NCBI GenBank assembly: GCA_963921195.1
Contig: OY992537.1
Location: 209,625,736-209,689,735 of the forward strand
Direction: 5' to 3'
DNA: 64,000 nt
DNA from: Pegoplata infirma
Taxonomy: Eukaryota; Arthropoda; Insecta; Diptera; Anthomyiidae
In this document: piece by piece, positions 11,278 to 23,309 of the stretch
Layout of the letters: each line of letters begins with the position of its first letter
Numbering within the stretch: the stretch's first letter is position 1
Program-made: the position numbers and the translations under genes
Notes under the pieces: model-generated
Database searches by the model: none
What the model was told of the DNA's origin: nothing
What the model saw: only the letters and a program-made list of their open reading frames with translations

Positions 11278-12499
11278 CCCGAGTAAAAATTTTTGTATGG
11301 AGCAATATATGTTCTTATATTATTCCAGATCTGTTGATAGATCCGAGATTTGAAAGATCAGCACTGATCCGAAAAATGGATCGCTAAGATTAGATCAGTT
11401 TTAACTGGACGGATACAATTTGATCCGAAAAGTGAGTTTATCTAATTAGATCAGTTTTAATCGGTGGGATACAATTTCATCCGAAAAATGGTTGGATCTT
11501 ATTAGACCAAGACAAAAAAAAGATTTTTTTAGCTGGATAAAAAAAGATAAAATTTTATACGAAAGAAAAAAAAAAATTACCCGAATAAAAAAATTTATAT
11601 GACGCAATATTTAATTATATATGAACAGATATGCTTTTATGTTAATCCATATTAATTTTGATCCGAAAATTGGCGGATCGAATATTATACGATTATATCA
11701 AATTCTATTATTTTTGATAAAATAATATCAAATTTGATTAAGTTTGATCCCAAAAATGGGTCTATCTAATTGTATTAAATCATATCTTTTCTGTTTAAAT
11801 TAGATAAATTTTTATATAATTAGATGAAATCTGGTAAAATTTTTTGAAATTTTAAACGTGAAATTAGAAATTATTTTATCAGATTGGATACATTATCAAT
11901 TAGAAGATTTTTTATTACATTCTTCGGAATTTTTTTCGAGACTTAGCAATTTATTAAAAATTTGTAAAATTTTTTTCTAAAACAATTTTTAAGGGATTTA
12001 AAAATTCCAAAAAATGTTTGTGTCTTAGAAAATTTAAAAACATTTTTTCGGAACTTAAAAATTTTTCAAATGAATAAAATTTCTCCTAAAAACATTTTCA
12101 ATGATTTTTTTACTCCAAAAAAAATTGCCAAAAAAAATTTTATGTCCGGGACTTTAGAAAATTTTTATAAAATTTTTAAGACGAACATTTTTTATTTTTT
12201 TTAATTGTACGGGACTTAGAAAATTTTAAATTTTTTTTCGGGATATAATTATAAATAAAATCATATATCTTTTTATCTGCCATATCTAAAAATTTCCGAA
12301 CTTATATGTCATATCTAATTTCATATAGATCGGTATATAAATAGATATAAATATGTATGTTATCATATTAAAAAATAAGGAAAAATACAATGCTATATAT
12401 AAACTTATATGTCCATATCGAAGTTCATGCATAACCATATATAAATATAAATAATTATGTATTAGCATATATGGTTATATCAAATCTTTTTTACTCGGG
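11278..12499. mobile_element. Element B with CCCGAGTAAAAA ends
   Basis: Starts 'cccgagtaaaaatttttgta' 24 bp after element A and ends 'tttttactcggg'. The interior carries repeated 'gatccgaaaaatgg', 'ttagatcagttttaa' and 'atatataa' motifs as in A and C. The A and B pair may alternatively be one larger tandem duplication. No coding sequence. Confidence 0.5.
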
Positions 12500-12684
12500 T
12501 ATTACAAAAAACTTTAGATAAAATTTCATCCGAAAAAAAATCTATTTTTAGAACTACATATAATTTTATCCGAACAATAAAATCTATTTTTAGAACTGAT
12601 AAAGTTTCATCCAAACAATTTTTTTCAATATTAAGATATAAATATATATAATTAAAATTTATTTAAAAAAAAAAAAAAAACTTC

Positions 12685-12757
12685 GAGCGGCGGGGGAATC
12701 GAACAGCTACCAACTGTTTTGTAATCGCAATCTCTACCCTCTGACCCAGCGGACGTT
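12685..12757 (-). repeat. tRNA-derived sequence (SINE head-like), minus strand
   Basis: Read on the minus strand, 'tgggtcagagggtagag' resembles a pol III A box and 'gctgttcgattcccccg' a B box, about 35 bases apart as in a tRNA. The acceptor and anticodon stems do not pair properly, so this is not a functional tRNA gene; it is best taken as a tRNA-derived SINE fragment. Confidence 0.45.
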
Positions 12758-13569
12758 GTTAATAAATGACAACTTTAAAAGACTATGTTTTAAAAAAACT
12801 TAGAAAATTTTTAAAAATAGTTTATCATATATAATTATATCAAGTTTAACTTATATATAATTAAATCCAGTTTATCTTATCGTGTATATGATTGCATCAA
12901 ATTATATTCGATTTGAATTTGAACAAAATTTTAAAAAAGACTTAGAAAATTTTTGCTAAAATTTGTGATTTTTTTAGTTTATTTGCTGAGCTAATAGGGT
13001 GTTTAATACTGAGTTCAACAACATGATTTTCATCTTCCAATGCTCTTAACTTTCCAAGTTATAAAGCTTTAAAGTAAAAACGGTTTTTGGCTTATGAGCT
13101 TCACATTTTTCATCGGATCCAAATTTTCTTTCTGCCGTTGTATATTTAATAAAAATACCTTTAAAATGGTATAAAACATGTATGTATAAACTTTTTTACC
13201 CACCAACGGCCAAATAATGAGTTTTAAGTTTTTTTCGAAAGTTTTTTCAGACAAAAATAAATTTATCTGAAAATATTGCTAACATAAGTTCGAACCAAAT
13301 ACACTTTTAATTATTGGCAACAAATAAAGCTTTGATTTGAGCTTGATCTGAGGACTTTAGCTCTCTTAAAACCAGAGATATTGATGGTTAAACATTAAAG
13401 TTTTAAAATATTTTTTTCTTCGGATTAAATAATATATAATTATATCAAAATATAATTATTTTTGAAATATTTTTGTTAAAATTCAGGGATTTTATTTTTT
13501 TTTAAGTTTGAAAAACGAAAACGCATTAAAAAATCATTTAGATTAAAAAAAAATTTAAAAAAAAAAATT

Positions 13570-14070
13570 TTTTCTTGACTTAGTCGGGAATCGAACTCAG
13601 GGTCCTCAAGAATTATATATTATCATATGTGATGCAATATTAAAAGTTATATAACTATATATAAATAATATTTATTTCTAAATATTATCATAAAAATTTA
13701 ATTAATCAATATTTTTAAGTTTAGAAAAAAATTAAAGCTTCTTAAACATATTTTCGTTAAAAAAAAAATTGAAAAAATAAATTTTTTCTTGACTGAGCCG
13801 GGGATCGAACCCAGGGTCCCTAGAAACCATATATTAACTTATATGATGTAATATATAAAATTATATAACTATAAATAAATAATATTTATTTTTAGATTTT
13901 ATCATAAAAATTTAATTATTTAATATTTTTAAGTTTAGAAAAAAAAAAGCTTCAAAAACATATTTTCTTTTTTAAAAAATTAAAAAAAAAATAGTTTTTT
14001 TCTGGGTTGAGCCGGGAATCGAACTCGGGGTCCCCAAGCATCATATATTATCTTATATGATCTTATATAA
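13570..14070 (-). repeat. Three ~214-bp tandem units each with a pol III B-box-like motif
   Basis: Units begin near 13573, 13788 and 14001 (spacing 215 and 213). Each has, on the minus strand, a T-arm/B-box-like core: gagttcgattccc, gggttcgatcccc and gagttcgattccc. Each core is followed by a conserved 'atatattatcttatatgatg' type segment. The core is much better conserved than the rest of the unit. Confidence 0.55.
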
Positions 14071-15052
14071 AGTTACACACAACTATTTAAGTAATATGCA
14101 TTTTTTAAACATTTAACTTTTAAAATCCAATATGCATTTTTTTAAGTTTTAAAATACAATGGATTAAACAGATTTTTTTTCTATTTAAAAATTTATAGAA
14201 TTTATATATATTTTTTTTTTTTTACTGATTTTAGGTGCTTTGAGAATCATATATAATTATACAAGCTCTCTTGTATACTTAAATAAAAATATATATGATG
14301 CAACATTAAAAAAAAATATTGAAATACTGTCATATAAAAGTATGCATAATCTATATATATAAAAGAGTGTGGTGACTGACTGACTTACTGACTGACTGAT
14401 TGGCAATAATCATCGCCCAGCCCAAACCGCTGAAGCTAGAGACTTGAAATTTGGAATGTAGGTTCGGCTCCCGACAAAACCACCCACTAAGAAGGGATTT
14501 TTGGAAATTCCGATTTTAAGGGGGCAAAAGGGGGAAAATAGGGCCCTTTGGGGGATTTTGTATCTTTTGAACTAATAGTCCTAGAAACTTCAAATTTGAA
14601 CTCTAGGATCCTCTCGCGGAAATAAAATTTCGAAAAAAATATTTTTGGAAAATTCCACCTCCAAGGGGGGAAAAAGGGGATAATAGGGCAAATTGGTACA
14701 TTTTTTATATTCTAAACAAATGATCCCAGAAACTTGAAATTTGAAGTCTAGGACCCTCTCGCGGAAATAACATTTTGGAAAAATAATATTTTGAAAATTC
14801 CGTTTCTAAGGTGGGGGGGAGGGGGAAAATAGGGCAAGTTGGTACATTTTGTATCTTCTGAAATAATGGTCCTACAATCTTGAAATTTTGAATATAGGAT
14901 ACTCTCGCGGAAATAACATTTTGAAAAAAGTACTTTTTTGAAAATTCCGGTTTTAAGGAGGACAAAAGGTGGAAAATATGGAAATTTGGTGAATTTTGAA
15001 CTAATGGTCCTAGAAACTAGATATTTGAACTATAGTATAATCTCGGGGAAAA

Positions 15053-15350
15053 AACATTTTTTTACTAAAATTTTTTCACTCAAAATTTTTTTTCACTCAA
15101 AATTTTTTTTTTCACTCAAAAATTTTTTTTTTTTACAAATTTTTTTTTTTTACAAATTTTTTTTTTACAAATTTTTTTTCACTCAATTTTTTTTTTTTAC
15201 TCAAAATTTTTTTTCACTCAAAATTTTTTTTTACTCAAAATTTTTTTTCACTCAAAAATTTTTTTTACTCAAATTTTTTTTTTCACTCAAAAATTTTTTT
15301 TTTTACAAATTTTTTTTCACTCAAATTTTTTTTTTCACTCAAAAATTTAT
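15053..15350. repeat. (ttttttcactcaaaa)n expansion in one satellite unit
   Basis: About 20 imperfect copies of a 14-18 bp unit 'tttttttcactcaaaatt' interrupt one satellite monomer. The long open frame across it is a phenylalanine-rich low-complexity translation and not a gene. Confidence 0.8.
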
Positions 15351-17691
15351 TTTTTGGGGGGGAAATAGGACGATTTTGAACATTTTCTATATTGTGAACT
15401 AATGGTCCCAGAAACCTGAAATTTGGACTATAGGATCCTTTCGCGGAAATAATATTCTGAAGAAAGTACTTTTTGAAAAAGGCACTTCTAAGAAGGGGAA
15501 AAGGGGGAAATTTGGGCAATTTGGTACATTTTCTTTTCTCTGACCTACTGGTCCTAGAAACTTAAAGTTTGATCTATAAGATCCTCTCGCGGAAAAAACA
15601 TTCCGAAACAAAGTTTTTTTTCAATGCCGCTTCTAGGGTGGTAAAAAGGGGGATAATAGGACAATTTGGTACACTTTGTATGTTCTGAACTAAGAGGAAG
15701 GTAGGGCAATTTTGTATCTGCTGAAAATATGGTCCTAGATACTTGAAATTTGGAGTGAACGAACCTCGCGCGGAAATAACTTTCTAAAGTACTTTTTCAA
15801 AATTCTGACTGAAATCGGGAAAGTAGGGCAATTTTGAATCTGCTGAACTAATGGTCCTTAATCAATACTTGAAATTTAAACTGTCGATCCTTTCGCGAAA
15901 ATAACATTCTTAAAGAAGAACTTTTCAAAAAATCCGCTTCTACTGGGAAAAAGGGGGAAAGTAGGGCTATTTTGTATCTGCTGAACTAATGGTCCTAGAT
16001 ACTTGAAATTTGAACTGTACAATCCTCTCGCGGAAATAATATTCTAAAGGAAGTACTTTTTGAAAATTCCGGGGGAAAAAGGGGGTGAGTGGGGTAATTT
16101 TGTATCTGCTGAACTAATGGTCCTAGATACTTAAAATTTGAACTGAACAATCCTATCCCGAAAATAACATCCTAAAAGAAGTACATTTTTGAAAATTCGT
16201 TTTTAAAGGGGGAAAAATGGGGAAGAAGGGCAATTTCGTATCTGCTAAACGAATGGTCCCAAAAACTTGAAATTTTATCTCTACTCTCGCGGAAAAAACA
16301 TTTTGTAAGAAGTAATATTTTGAAAAATCCTTTTATATAATTGGGGGGGGGGGGGTAAAAGGGGTTTAATAGGGCAATTTTGTATCTTCTGAACAAACTT
16401 GAAATTTTGAATCTGGATGCTCTTGCGGAAATTATTTTTTGAAAAATATATTTTTTTGAGAATATTGGTTTTAAGGAGGCCCAAAAGGGGGAAAATAGGG
16501 CAATTTGCTAAACTTTAAATTAATGGTCTTAGAAACATGACATTGGGAATATGGGATTATATCGCGGCAATAACATTCTAAAAGAAGTACATTTTTGAAA
16601 ATTTCGCTTTTAAGGTGGAGAAAGGCGGAAAGTAGTGCAATTTTGTATATGCTAAAGTAATGGTCCTAGATACTTGAAAATTGGATTGTACGATCCTCCC
16701 GCGGAAATAACATTCGGAAAGGAATACTTTTTTAAAAATTCCTCTTTTAAGGGGGAAAAGAGGGGAAAATAGAGCAATTTTGAATCTGCTGAACTAATGG
16801 TCCTAGATACTTGAAAATTGGACTGTACGATCCTCCCGCGGAAATAACTTTCGGAAAGAAATACATTTTTAAAAATTCTTCTTCAAGGGGGAAAAAGGGA
16901 GAAAGTAGGCCAATTTTGTATCTGCTGAACAAATAATCCTAGATACTTGAAAATTGGACTTCACAATCCTCTCGCGGAAATTAAATTCGAATGGAGGACT
17001 TTTTGGAAAATTCCGCCTCTAAGAGGGAAAAGGGGGAAAGTAGGCAATTTTGTATCTGCTGAACTAATGGTCCGGGAGACTTGAAATTTGGACTGTACGA
17101 TCTTTTCGCGAAAATAACATTCGAAAGGAAGTACTTTTTTGAAAACTCTACTTTGAAGGGGGGAAAAAGGGGAAGGTAGGGCAATTTTGTATCTGCTGAA
17201 ATAATGGTCCTATATACTTGAAATTTGGACTGTACGATCCTCTCGCGGAAATAACATTCTAAAGGAAGTACTTTTTTGAAAACTCTACTTTTAAGGGGGG
17301 AAAAAGGGGAAGGTAGGGCAATTTTGTATCTGCTGAACTAATGGTCCTCGATACTTAAAATTTAAATGTACGATCCTCTCGCGGATATAACATTCTAAAA
17401 GAAGTACTTTTTTTTAAATTCTGCTTCTACGGGGGAAAAAGGGAGAAAGTAGGGCAATTTTGAATCTGCTTAACTAATAGTCCTACATACTTGAAGTTTG
17501 GACTGTACGATCCTCTCGCGGAAAGAACATTCTAGAAGAAGTACTCTTTTGAAAGTTCTCCTTCTAAAGGGGGAAAAGGTGGAAAGTAGGGAAATTCTGT
17601 ATCTGCTAAACTAATGATCCTAGATACTTAAAATTTGAACTGCACGATCCTCTTGCGGAAAAAGTACATATTGTGGAAAGTTCCGCTTCTA

Positions 17692-17973
17692 CACTCAGAA
17701 AATTATGTAAGTTACTACATGTTAGTTGTTTGTATATTTTACAGTAGTTAGTTATTTTCAACTACAAAGTCACTTGTTTTTGTATGAAAAATATCAAACA
17801 ACTATTTCTGTTAGTTATTTTAAGTAGTTTTTTTTGAATAACTAACATAAAAGTACTGTGATGTAGTAACAGTTATTTAAAGTAGTTAATTTAATTTTTT
17901 TTATCTCTGAAAATTTTCAAAGTTTTTTTTTTAAAAAATAAAAATAAATTTTTATTTTTTTAATTTTTCACAA

Positions 17974-18012
<39 letters not shown>

Positions 18013-18266
18013 GTCTTCAATTTTTTTTCTGAAAATTTTTTGAAAAAAAAAATATTTATTGATTTTTTTATTTTTACTACATTTTAGTTGTTTTGACTAC
18101 AAATGTAAGTAGTTTTTACTACATAAGTCAGTTGTTTTTTGCCAGTTAAAATAACTAACATTGTTAGTTGATTTAACTGAAAAAGTAGTTGACCCCAAAA
18201 CAACTTACAAAGTAGTTATTTTAACTGACATTTTCAGTTGATTTTACTAACATAATTTTTTGAGTG
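17692..18266. mobile_element. MITE with TA TSD, TIR CACTCARAAAATTATGT
   Basis: Left end 'cactcagaaaattatgtaag' and right end 'cataattttttgagtg' are inverted, and TA lies on each side (17690-17691, 18267-18268). Removing the element and one TA restores the satellite phrase 'cgcttctaaggggga' exactly. The TA duplication points to Tc1/mariner-type mobilisation. The interior is made of 'agttattttaactga' and 'actacatttta' repeats with no frame. The element at 58620-59134 has similar ends. Confidence 0.88.
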
Positions 18267-20167
18267 TAAGGGGGAAAAGGCGGAAAGTAGGGCCATTTTG
18301 TATCTGCTGAACTAATGGTCCTAGATACTTGAAGTTTAGACTGCACGATCCTCTCTCTTGGAATTAACATTCTGAAAGAAGTATTTTTTTTGAAAATTCC
18401 GATTTCAAGGGGGAAAACGGGGAAGGTAGGGCAATTTTGTATCTGCTGAACTAATGGTTCTAGATACTTGAAATTTGGCTGAACGATCCTCTCGCGGGAA
18501 TTTCCCCCAAAATTCTGGGGGAAAAAGGGGGAAAGAAGGGCAATTTTAAATCTGCTGAACTAATGGTCCTAGATTCTTGAAATTTGAACTGAACGATCCT
18601 TTCGCAAAAATAACATACTTAAAGAACTTTTTTAAAAATTCCACTTCTAAGGGGGAAAAAGGGGAAGTAGAGCTCTTTGGGGGATTTTGTATCTTTTGAA
18701 CTAATAGTTTCAGAAACTTGAAATTTGGACTCTATAATCCTCTCGCGAAAAAAATACTAAAAAAATATTTTTTTGAAAATTCCGCCTACAAGGTGGGGAA
18801 AATAGAGCAAATTGGTACATTTTTTATCTTCTGGACAAATTGTCCCAAAAAATTGATATTTGGACTCGAGGATCCTCTCACAGAATTAACATGCGGAAAA
18901 CAAAATTTTTTGAAAATTCCGCCTCCAAGGGTGGGAAAATAGGGAAAATCGGTGAATTTTTTATTTTCTGAACAAATGGTCCCAGAAATGTGAAGTTTGG
19001 TCTTTAGGATCCTCTCGCGGAAACAACATTCCGAAAAAATATTGTTTGAAAAATTCCTCCACCACGGTGAGAAAGGTGGGGAAATAGGGAAAATCGGTAC
19101 ATTATTTATCTTTTAAACAAATGGTTCCAGAAACTTGAAACTTGAACTCTAGGATCATCTCGCAAAAAAAAACATCTTGAAAAAAAGTAGAAGGGTGAAA
19201 ATAGGGCAATTTTGTATCTTCTGAACTAAAACTTTAAGTTTTGATCCTCTCGCGGAAATAATTTTTTGCAAAATACACTTTTTGAAAATTTTGGTTTTAA
19301 GGAGGGCCAAGAGGGGAAAAATAGGGCAATTTGGTAAATTTTAAACTAATGGTCTTAAAAACATGACATTTGCAATATAGGAAGTACTTTTTTGAAAATT
19401 ACTTTTTAATGGGGGAAAGAAGGGCAATTTTGTTTCTGCTGAACTAATGGTCCTAGATATTGAAGTTTGGACTGTACGATCCTCTCGCGGAAATAACATT
19501 CTGGAAGAAGTACTTTTTTGGAAAAATCTGCTTCTATAGGGGGAAAAAGAGGGAAAGTAGGGCAAATTTGAAATTTGAATCCTCTTGCGGAAACAACATT
19601 CTAATGGAAGTATTTTTATGAAAATTTCGCTTCTACGGGGAAAAAGGGGGAAATTAGGGCAATTTTGTATCTGCTGAACTAACGGTCCTAGATACTTGGA
19701 ATTTGGGGTGTACGATCCTCTCTCGGAAAAAACATTCTGAAAGAAGTACTTTTTTGAAAATTTTGTTTTATAGGTGGAAAAGGGGGAGAAGTAGGGCAAT
19801 TTTGTATCTGCTGAACTAATGGTCCTATATACTTGAATTTTGAACTGTTTTGTATCTGCTGAACTAATGGTTCTAGATACTTGAAGTTTGGACTGTACGA
19901 TCCTCTAGCGGAAATAACATTCTGGAAGAAGCACTTTTTTAGTAAATTCTGCTTCTAAGGGGGAAAATGGGGAAAGTATGGCAATTTTGTATCTGCAGAA
20001 TTAATGGTCCTAAATAATTGAAATTTGGACTGTACGATCCTTTCGCGGAAATAACATTCTAAAATAAGTACTTTTAAGAAAATTCTGCTTCTAATGGGGA
20101 AAAAGGGAGAATGTAGATATACTTAAAATTGGTACTTTACGATCCACTCGCGGAAATTATTTGGTAC

Positions 20168-20603
20168 ATATTGTGGGTGCTGTGGCTTAGTGGTAAGAGC
20201 GTTGGACTACTAGCCAGCAAGCCTGGGTTTGATTCTCAGCTCAGGCAGAACAACATTTTTTTTCAGATATTTATTAGTTTCTATTTATAACTAATATCTA
20301 TCGCAGCACCCTCCTTCGTTGATAAATAGCACTAAAAACGTCAACGAAGTAAAATAATAAAATAATGTCTATAAACACAGCTTCAAAAATAATTCGCCAG
20401 ATCAATAACAGATGGCGATGCAACAACTGTACTCAAAATTATCAACACGCGCAATTACAGTGTTGCCATACTGAAGCCCTTCTATCTTTCAAATCTTTCA
20501 TCTCTCTTCTATCCCCTTTCCGAAAGAAGCATCACGGTTACATTGGTAATTGATAGGCAGTATTGCCTGAGTGTTGCTTCTTTTAAAAAAAAAAAAAAAA
20601 AAA
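20168..20603 (+). mobile_element. tRNA-derived SINE inserted near the Helitron 3' end
   Basis: The head 'gggtgctgtggcttagtggt' (A box tggcttagtgg) and 'gcctgggtttgattctcagc' (B box gggtttgattc) are correctly spaced for pol III. The anticodon stem gttgg/ccagc has an eight-base loop and the acceptor stem is poor, so it is not a real tRNA gene. The ~430-bp body ends in a run of about 20 A at 20584-20603. No target duplication was seen. The body open frame 20365-20553 is not a recognised protein. Confidence 0.65.
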
Positions 20604-20805
20604 ATTTTTTGCAAATTTTCACAACCGTGGTATCACAATGGACCTCAGAGTCTACGTGTGTTGACGTAAAACGTCAGCAGCCACTTACAACCTAACCTAA
20701 CTTTAAATCTACTCCAAATATAATATTTTAAAGGTCGAAACTAACAATTTTTATGTTTAATTAAAAATTAATAAGAATTTGAAGTAATAAAGTTTTTTTT
20801 TTACA

Positions 20806-20841
20806 GCTAACCGGTAACGAAGTACCGGGCGAGTTAGCTAG
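20806..20841 (+). other. Helitron 3' terminal hairpin and CTAG
   Basis: Two-part stem: gctaa/ttagc and ccggta/taccgg around a short loop, followed by CTAG then the host T. This is the rolling-circle transposon terminator structure and fixes the 3' boundary. Confidence 0.8.
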
Positions 20842-21322
20842 TTATATATAAAATATTGTGAAAGAAAAAAATATTTTTTACCTTATACAATTGTATAACA
20901 TTTTATATGGCGTTACATGTGCCACCATTTAAAATTATATATAGAGTTTAAAAAAAAAATTGTATTTATATGGTACCTTACAAAACTATATACGGTATCT
21001 CATAAGCCATTTATAATTATATCTTTAATAATATTAAAAAAATAAATGTTTGATGCCATGTATAGTTTTATATAACTGTATATAGAGTTATATGTGCGAC
21101 CATATATAATTATATTTGAAATTTTTTTTTTTCGTTTTTTAAGATGGAACCATATATAGTTTTAAATGGTTTCTTGTAAGTCATATATAATTTTAAATGG
21201 TTTCTTGTAAGTCATATATAATTATATATATAATGATATTGGATTTTTTTTAAATATGCTCGTATACGTTAATTGATATTAAGTCACATATAAATATGTA
21301 TGCAATCAGATTAAGTTATATG
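20842..21322. other. AT-rich tatataattatat block, Helitron 3' flank
   Basis: A continuation of the pre-insertion AT-rich repeats seen at 12500-14349 ('catatataattatat', 'atatggcgttacatgtg'). It has an internal near-duplicate 'gttttaaatggtttcttgta' near 21161 and 21192. No gene. Confidence 0.6.
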
Positions 21323-23114
21323 CAGGGTTGGCAACCGAAACGAATAACGGTATCGGTAACGGTATTGGTATTACATATATTTTATATCGGTAACGGTAAA
21401 GGTAACGGTATTTTCGATTATTTCGGTAACGGTGAACCGTTACCGAAACATCAATACCGGTACGTACCGGTATTATAAATAAAATGTTAACAAGTCACAA
21501 ATTTGTTAAAACGCGTAAAAAATATAAAAAAATTTAAAAAAATTAAAAAACTGTTAAATAAAACTGTACATTTTTTACACATAATTATATTTGTATAAGT
21601 ATTAAATATAAAGAATTAAATTAAAACATTCACGCAATATTTTAGAGACGTTTTTGTCCAATAAGCAAAAAATCTGCATTTTGAGCCATATGAGAAATCT
21701 GCATTTTAAGCCATTTGGGAAATTAGCTGATTATAGCTGATGCGGTTTTCTAAATTTCTTTCTGGATAATCTAAGTAGAATCTGCTTAAAAAACCGTCAA
21801 GACAGCAGAAAAATCTGCTGATTTCAAATATACAACCTGAACTGTTTATTTGAAATCAGCAGATTTCTCTGTTAAAATTATCAAAATTGTTTGTCCTGTT
21901 GTTAATAAAAAAACGCGTTTTCTAATCTTGGTCAATGAACTTCACACGTCATTTTCATTTTCTAAACAAATAGACAAAAAACAAGTAAGAGTGTTAAATT
22001 CGGCTGTGCCGAATCTTTTATACCCTCCAACATGCAAATAAATAAAAAAAATTGCAGGTGCGTCTTTTTTTTTTTTTTGGGGGGGGGGGGGGGGGGTTCG
22101 GTAGTGGTAATTGGTGGGGGCACATTTCCTCTCGAATAAGTATTAAAAAAAATAATTCTTATGCTTTTTGCACTAAAGAAATACAAATTTATCATTATTT
22201 AAAAAAAAATTTATTCCACGCCCATAAAAGGGGCGGACCGAAAAACGATATTTTCTAATTCTGTGGGTCCAAGTGCAGGACTTTGATTTTCTTGTAGCAT
22301 AAAAATGTTGGATTTGTTAAACAAAAACACAAAAAAATCATGTAAAAATATGGTATTTTTCAGAGGTTGGTTTAGTTTTTCAAGGGGGAACTTCTTTTCC
22401 CCTGGTCCGATTTTGCTCATTTACGAACTTAACCTACCTAGGAACATAAGACATATTCGTACCAAATGTCAGGAGTCTAGCTATTTGATTTTGGACTGCG
22501 TCGTGTTAACTACAGACGGGCAGACGGACGGACAGACAGACGGACGGACATCGCTAGAATATCTTAAAACCGATCACTGATAATAAATATATATACTTTA
22601 TGGGGTCCTAGACCGATATTTTGATGCGTTACACACGGAATGACAAAGTGAGTATACCCCCATACTGTAGTTGGAGGGTATAAAAATAAATAAAATATGT
22701 TTTTCTGGAGTGTTGTAAGTTTTTCAGAGGGGAACATTTTTTCATCTGGTCGAATTTTTCCCATTTCGGAACTTAACCAGCCTATGACCATAAGACGTAT
22801 TCGTACCAGCAGATTAGCACCTTTATTTTCGACCGTATCGTGTCTTCTACAGGTGGCAATGCCAATTTTTTTTATTTTAATTATATTAAAAATATTTTAA
22901 TATGTTTTTAATCCAAAAAAATAAAATAAGTAATATAAATGTAACCGAAATAAAACCGATATAATACCGGTAAAAATCCGAATAAAGGTAACGGTTTTTT
23001 ATCGGTAACGGTATTTAAAAATTTTTATTTCGGTATTGGTAACGGTAACGGTAGTCAATATTAAAGGGTTTTTAATCGGTAACGGTATTGAAAGGGTAAC
23101 GGTAGCCAACACTG
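21323..23114 (+). mobile_element. hAT-type element, TIR CAGGGTTGGCAACCG, 8-bp TSD gttatatg
   Basis: The left terminus CAGGGTTGGCAACCG is matched by the right terminus (reverse complement CAGTGTTGGCTACCG). The 8-bp duplication 'gttatatg' is at 21315-21322 and 23115-23122. Subterminal regions carry many 'cggtaacggta' and 'ggtatcggtaacgg' repeats, and a 'ccggtacgtaccgg' palindrome lies near 21458-21471. Length is 1792 bp, about 700 of which belong to a nested fly repeat. No transposase frame remains. Confidence 0.9.
21981..22686 (+). mobile_element. Dispersed fly repeat, copy 3, nested in the hAT
   Basis: Begins 'acaagtaagagtgttaaatt' with hairpin TTCGGC-TGT-GCCGAA and 'ttataccctccaac'. It contains a run of about 18 G after T-rich sequence (22079-22096) and 'gacggacggacatcgctaga', and ends 'gttggagggtataaaaa'. 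It is closest to copy 1 (6043-6562) and is younger than the hAT that contains it. Confidence 0.78.
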
Positions 23115-23309
23115 GTTATATGTGTCACATATGATTATGTCTCCCAAATGTATTTATATATTAATATGGTTATTATTAGATGTAATTTTATATAACTCCA
23201 TTTAAAAAATTTGGAAAAACTCAATGCGAGATATAATTATGTACTTTGTTTGATATGAAAACATATTATTTCATATGGCTATATATACATACATCAAAAA
23301 ATGCATTTT

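Larger units (their letters stand above)
12500..14349. other. AT-rich block of tatataattatat repeats, target of the Helitron
   Basis: Mostly 'atatataattatat' and A/T runs, continuing on the far side of the Helitron at 20842-21322. It holds the tRNA-like unit and the 215-bp B-box repeats listed separately. The stretch 12990-13380 is less repetitive but has no open frame that resembles a known protein. Confidence 0.6.
14440..20165 (+). repeat. 137-bp satellite array inside the Helitron
   Basis: The core of the unit is 'actaatggtcctagatactt', 'gaaatttggactgtacgatc', 'ctctcgcggaaataacattc', 'gaagtacttttttgaaaatt', then 'aagggggaaaaaggggg' and 'agggcaattttgtatctgct'. Successive 'ctctcgcgg' positions (17242, 17378, 17515, 17652) give a period of about 137 bp, so roughly 35-40 units. 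The first units (14450-15000) are the most diverged and grade into the Helitron 5' region ('gaagctagagacttgaaatt'), so the array appears to have grown from the element's own sequence. Open frames on the minus strand are only proline/serine-rich repeat translations. Confidence 0.9.
14350..20841 (+). mobile_element. Helitron, both ends present, filled with satellite
   Basis: The 5' end is TC followed by tatatatataaaagagtgt (14350). The 3' end is a stem-loop (20806-20836: gctaa-ccggta ... taccgg ... ttagc) followed by CTAG at 20838-20841. The element lies between A (14349) and T (20842), the rolling-circle transposon target. There are no TIRs and no duplication, as expected for Helitrons. At 6.49 kb it has no Rep/helicase frame, so it is non-autonomous. 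Most of the interior is a 137-bp satellite. A 575-bp MITE and a SINE are nested inside. Confidence 0.82.

Noticed and set aside
14938..15402. 154-codon open frame rich in phenylalanine
   Set aside because: It lies across the (ttttttcactcaaaa)n expansion in the Helitron satellite and has no complexity beyond the repeat.
19341..19799. 152-codon minus-strand open frame
   Set aside because: It spans several 137-bp satellite units; similar partial frames occur in other units with shifts, so it is a repeat translation.
20168..20240. A functional tRNA gene
   Set aside because: A and B boxes are good, but the anticodon loop has eight bases and the acceptor stem does not pair. With the A-tail at 20584-20603 it is a SINE head.
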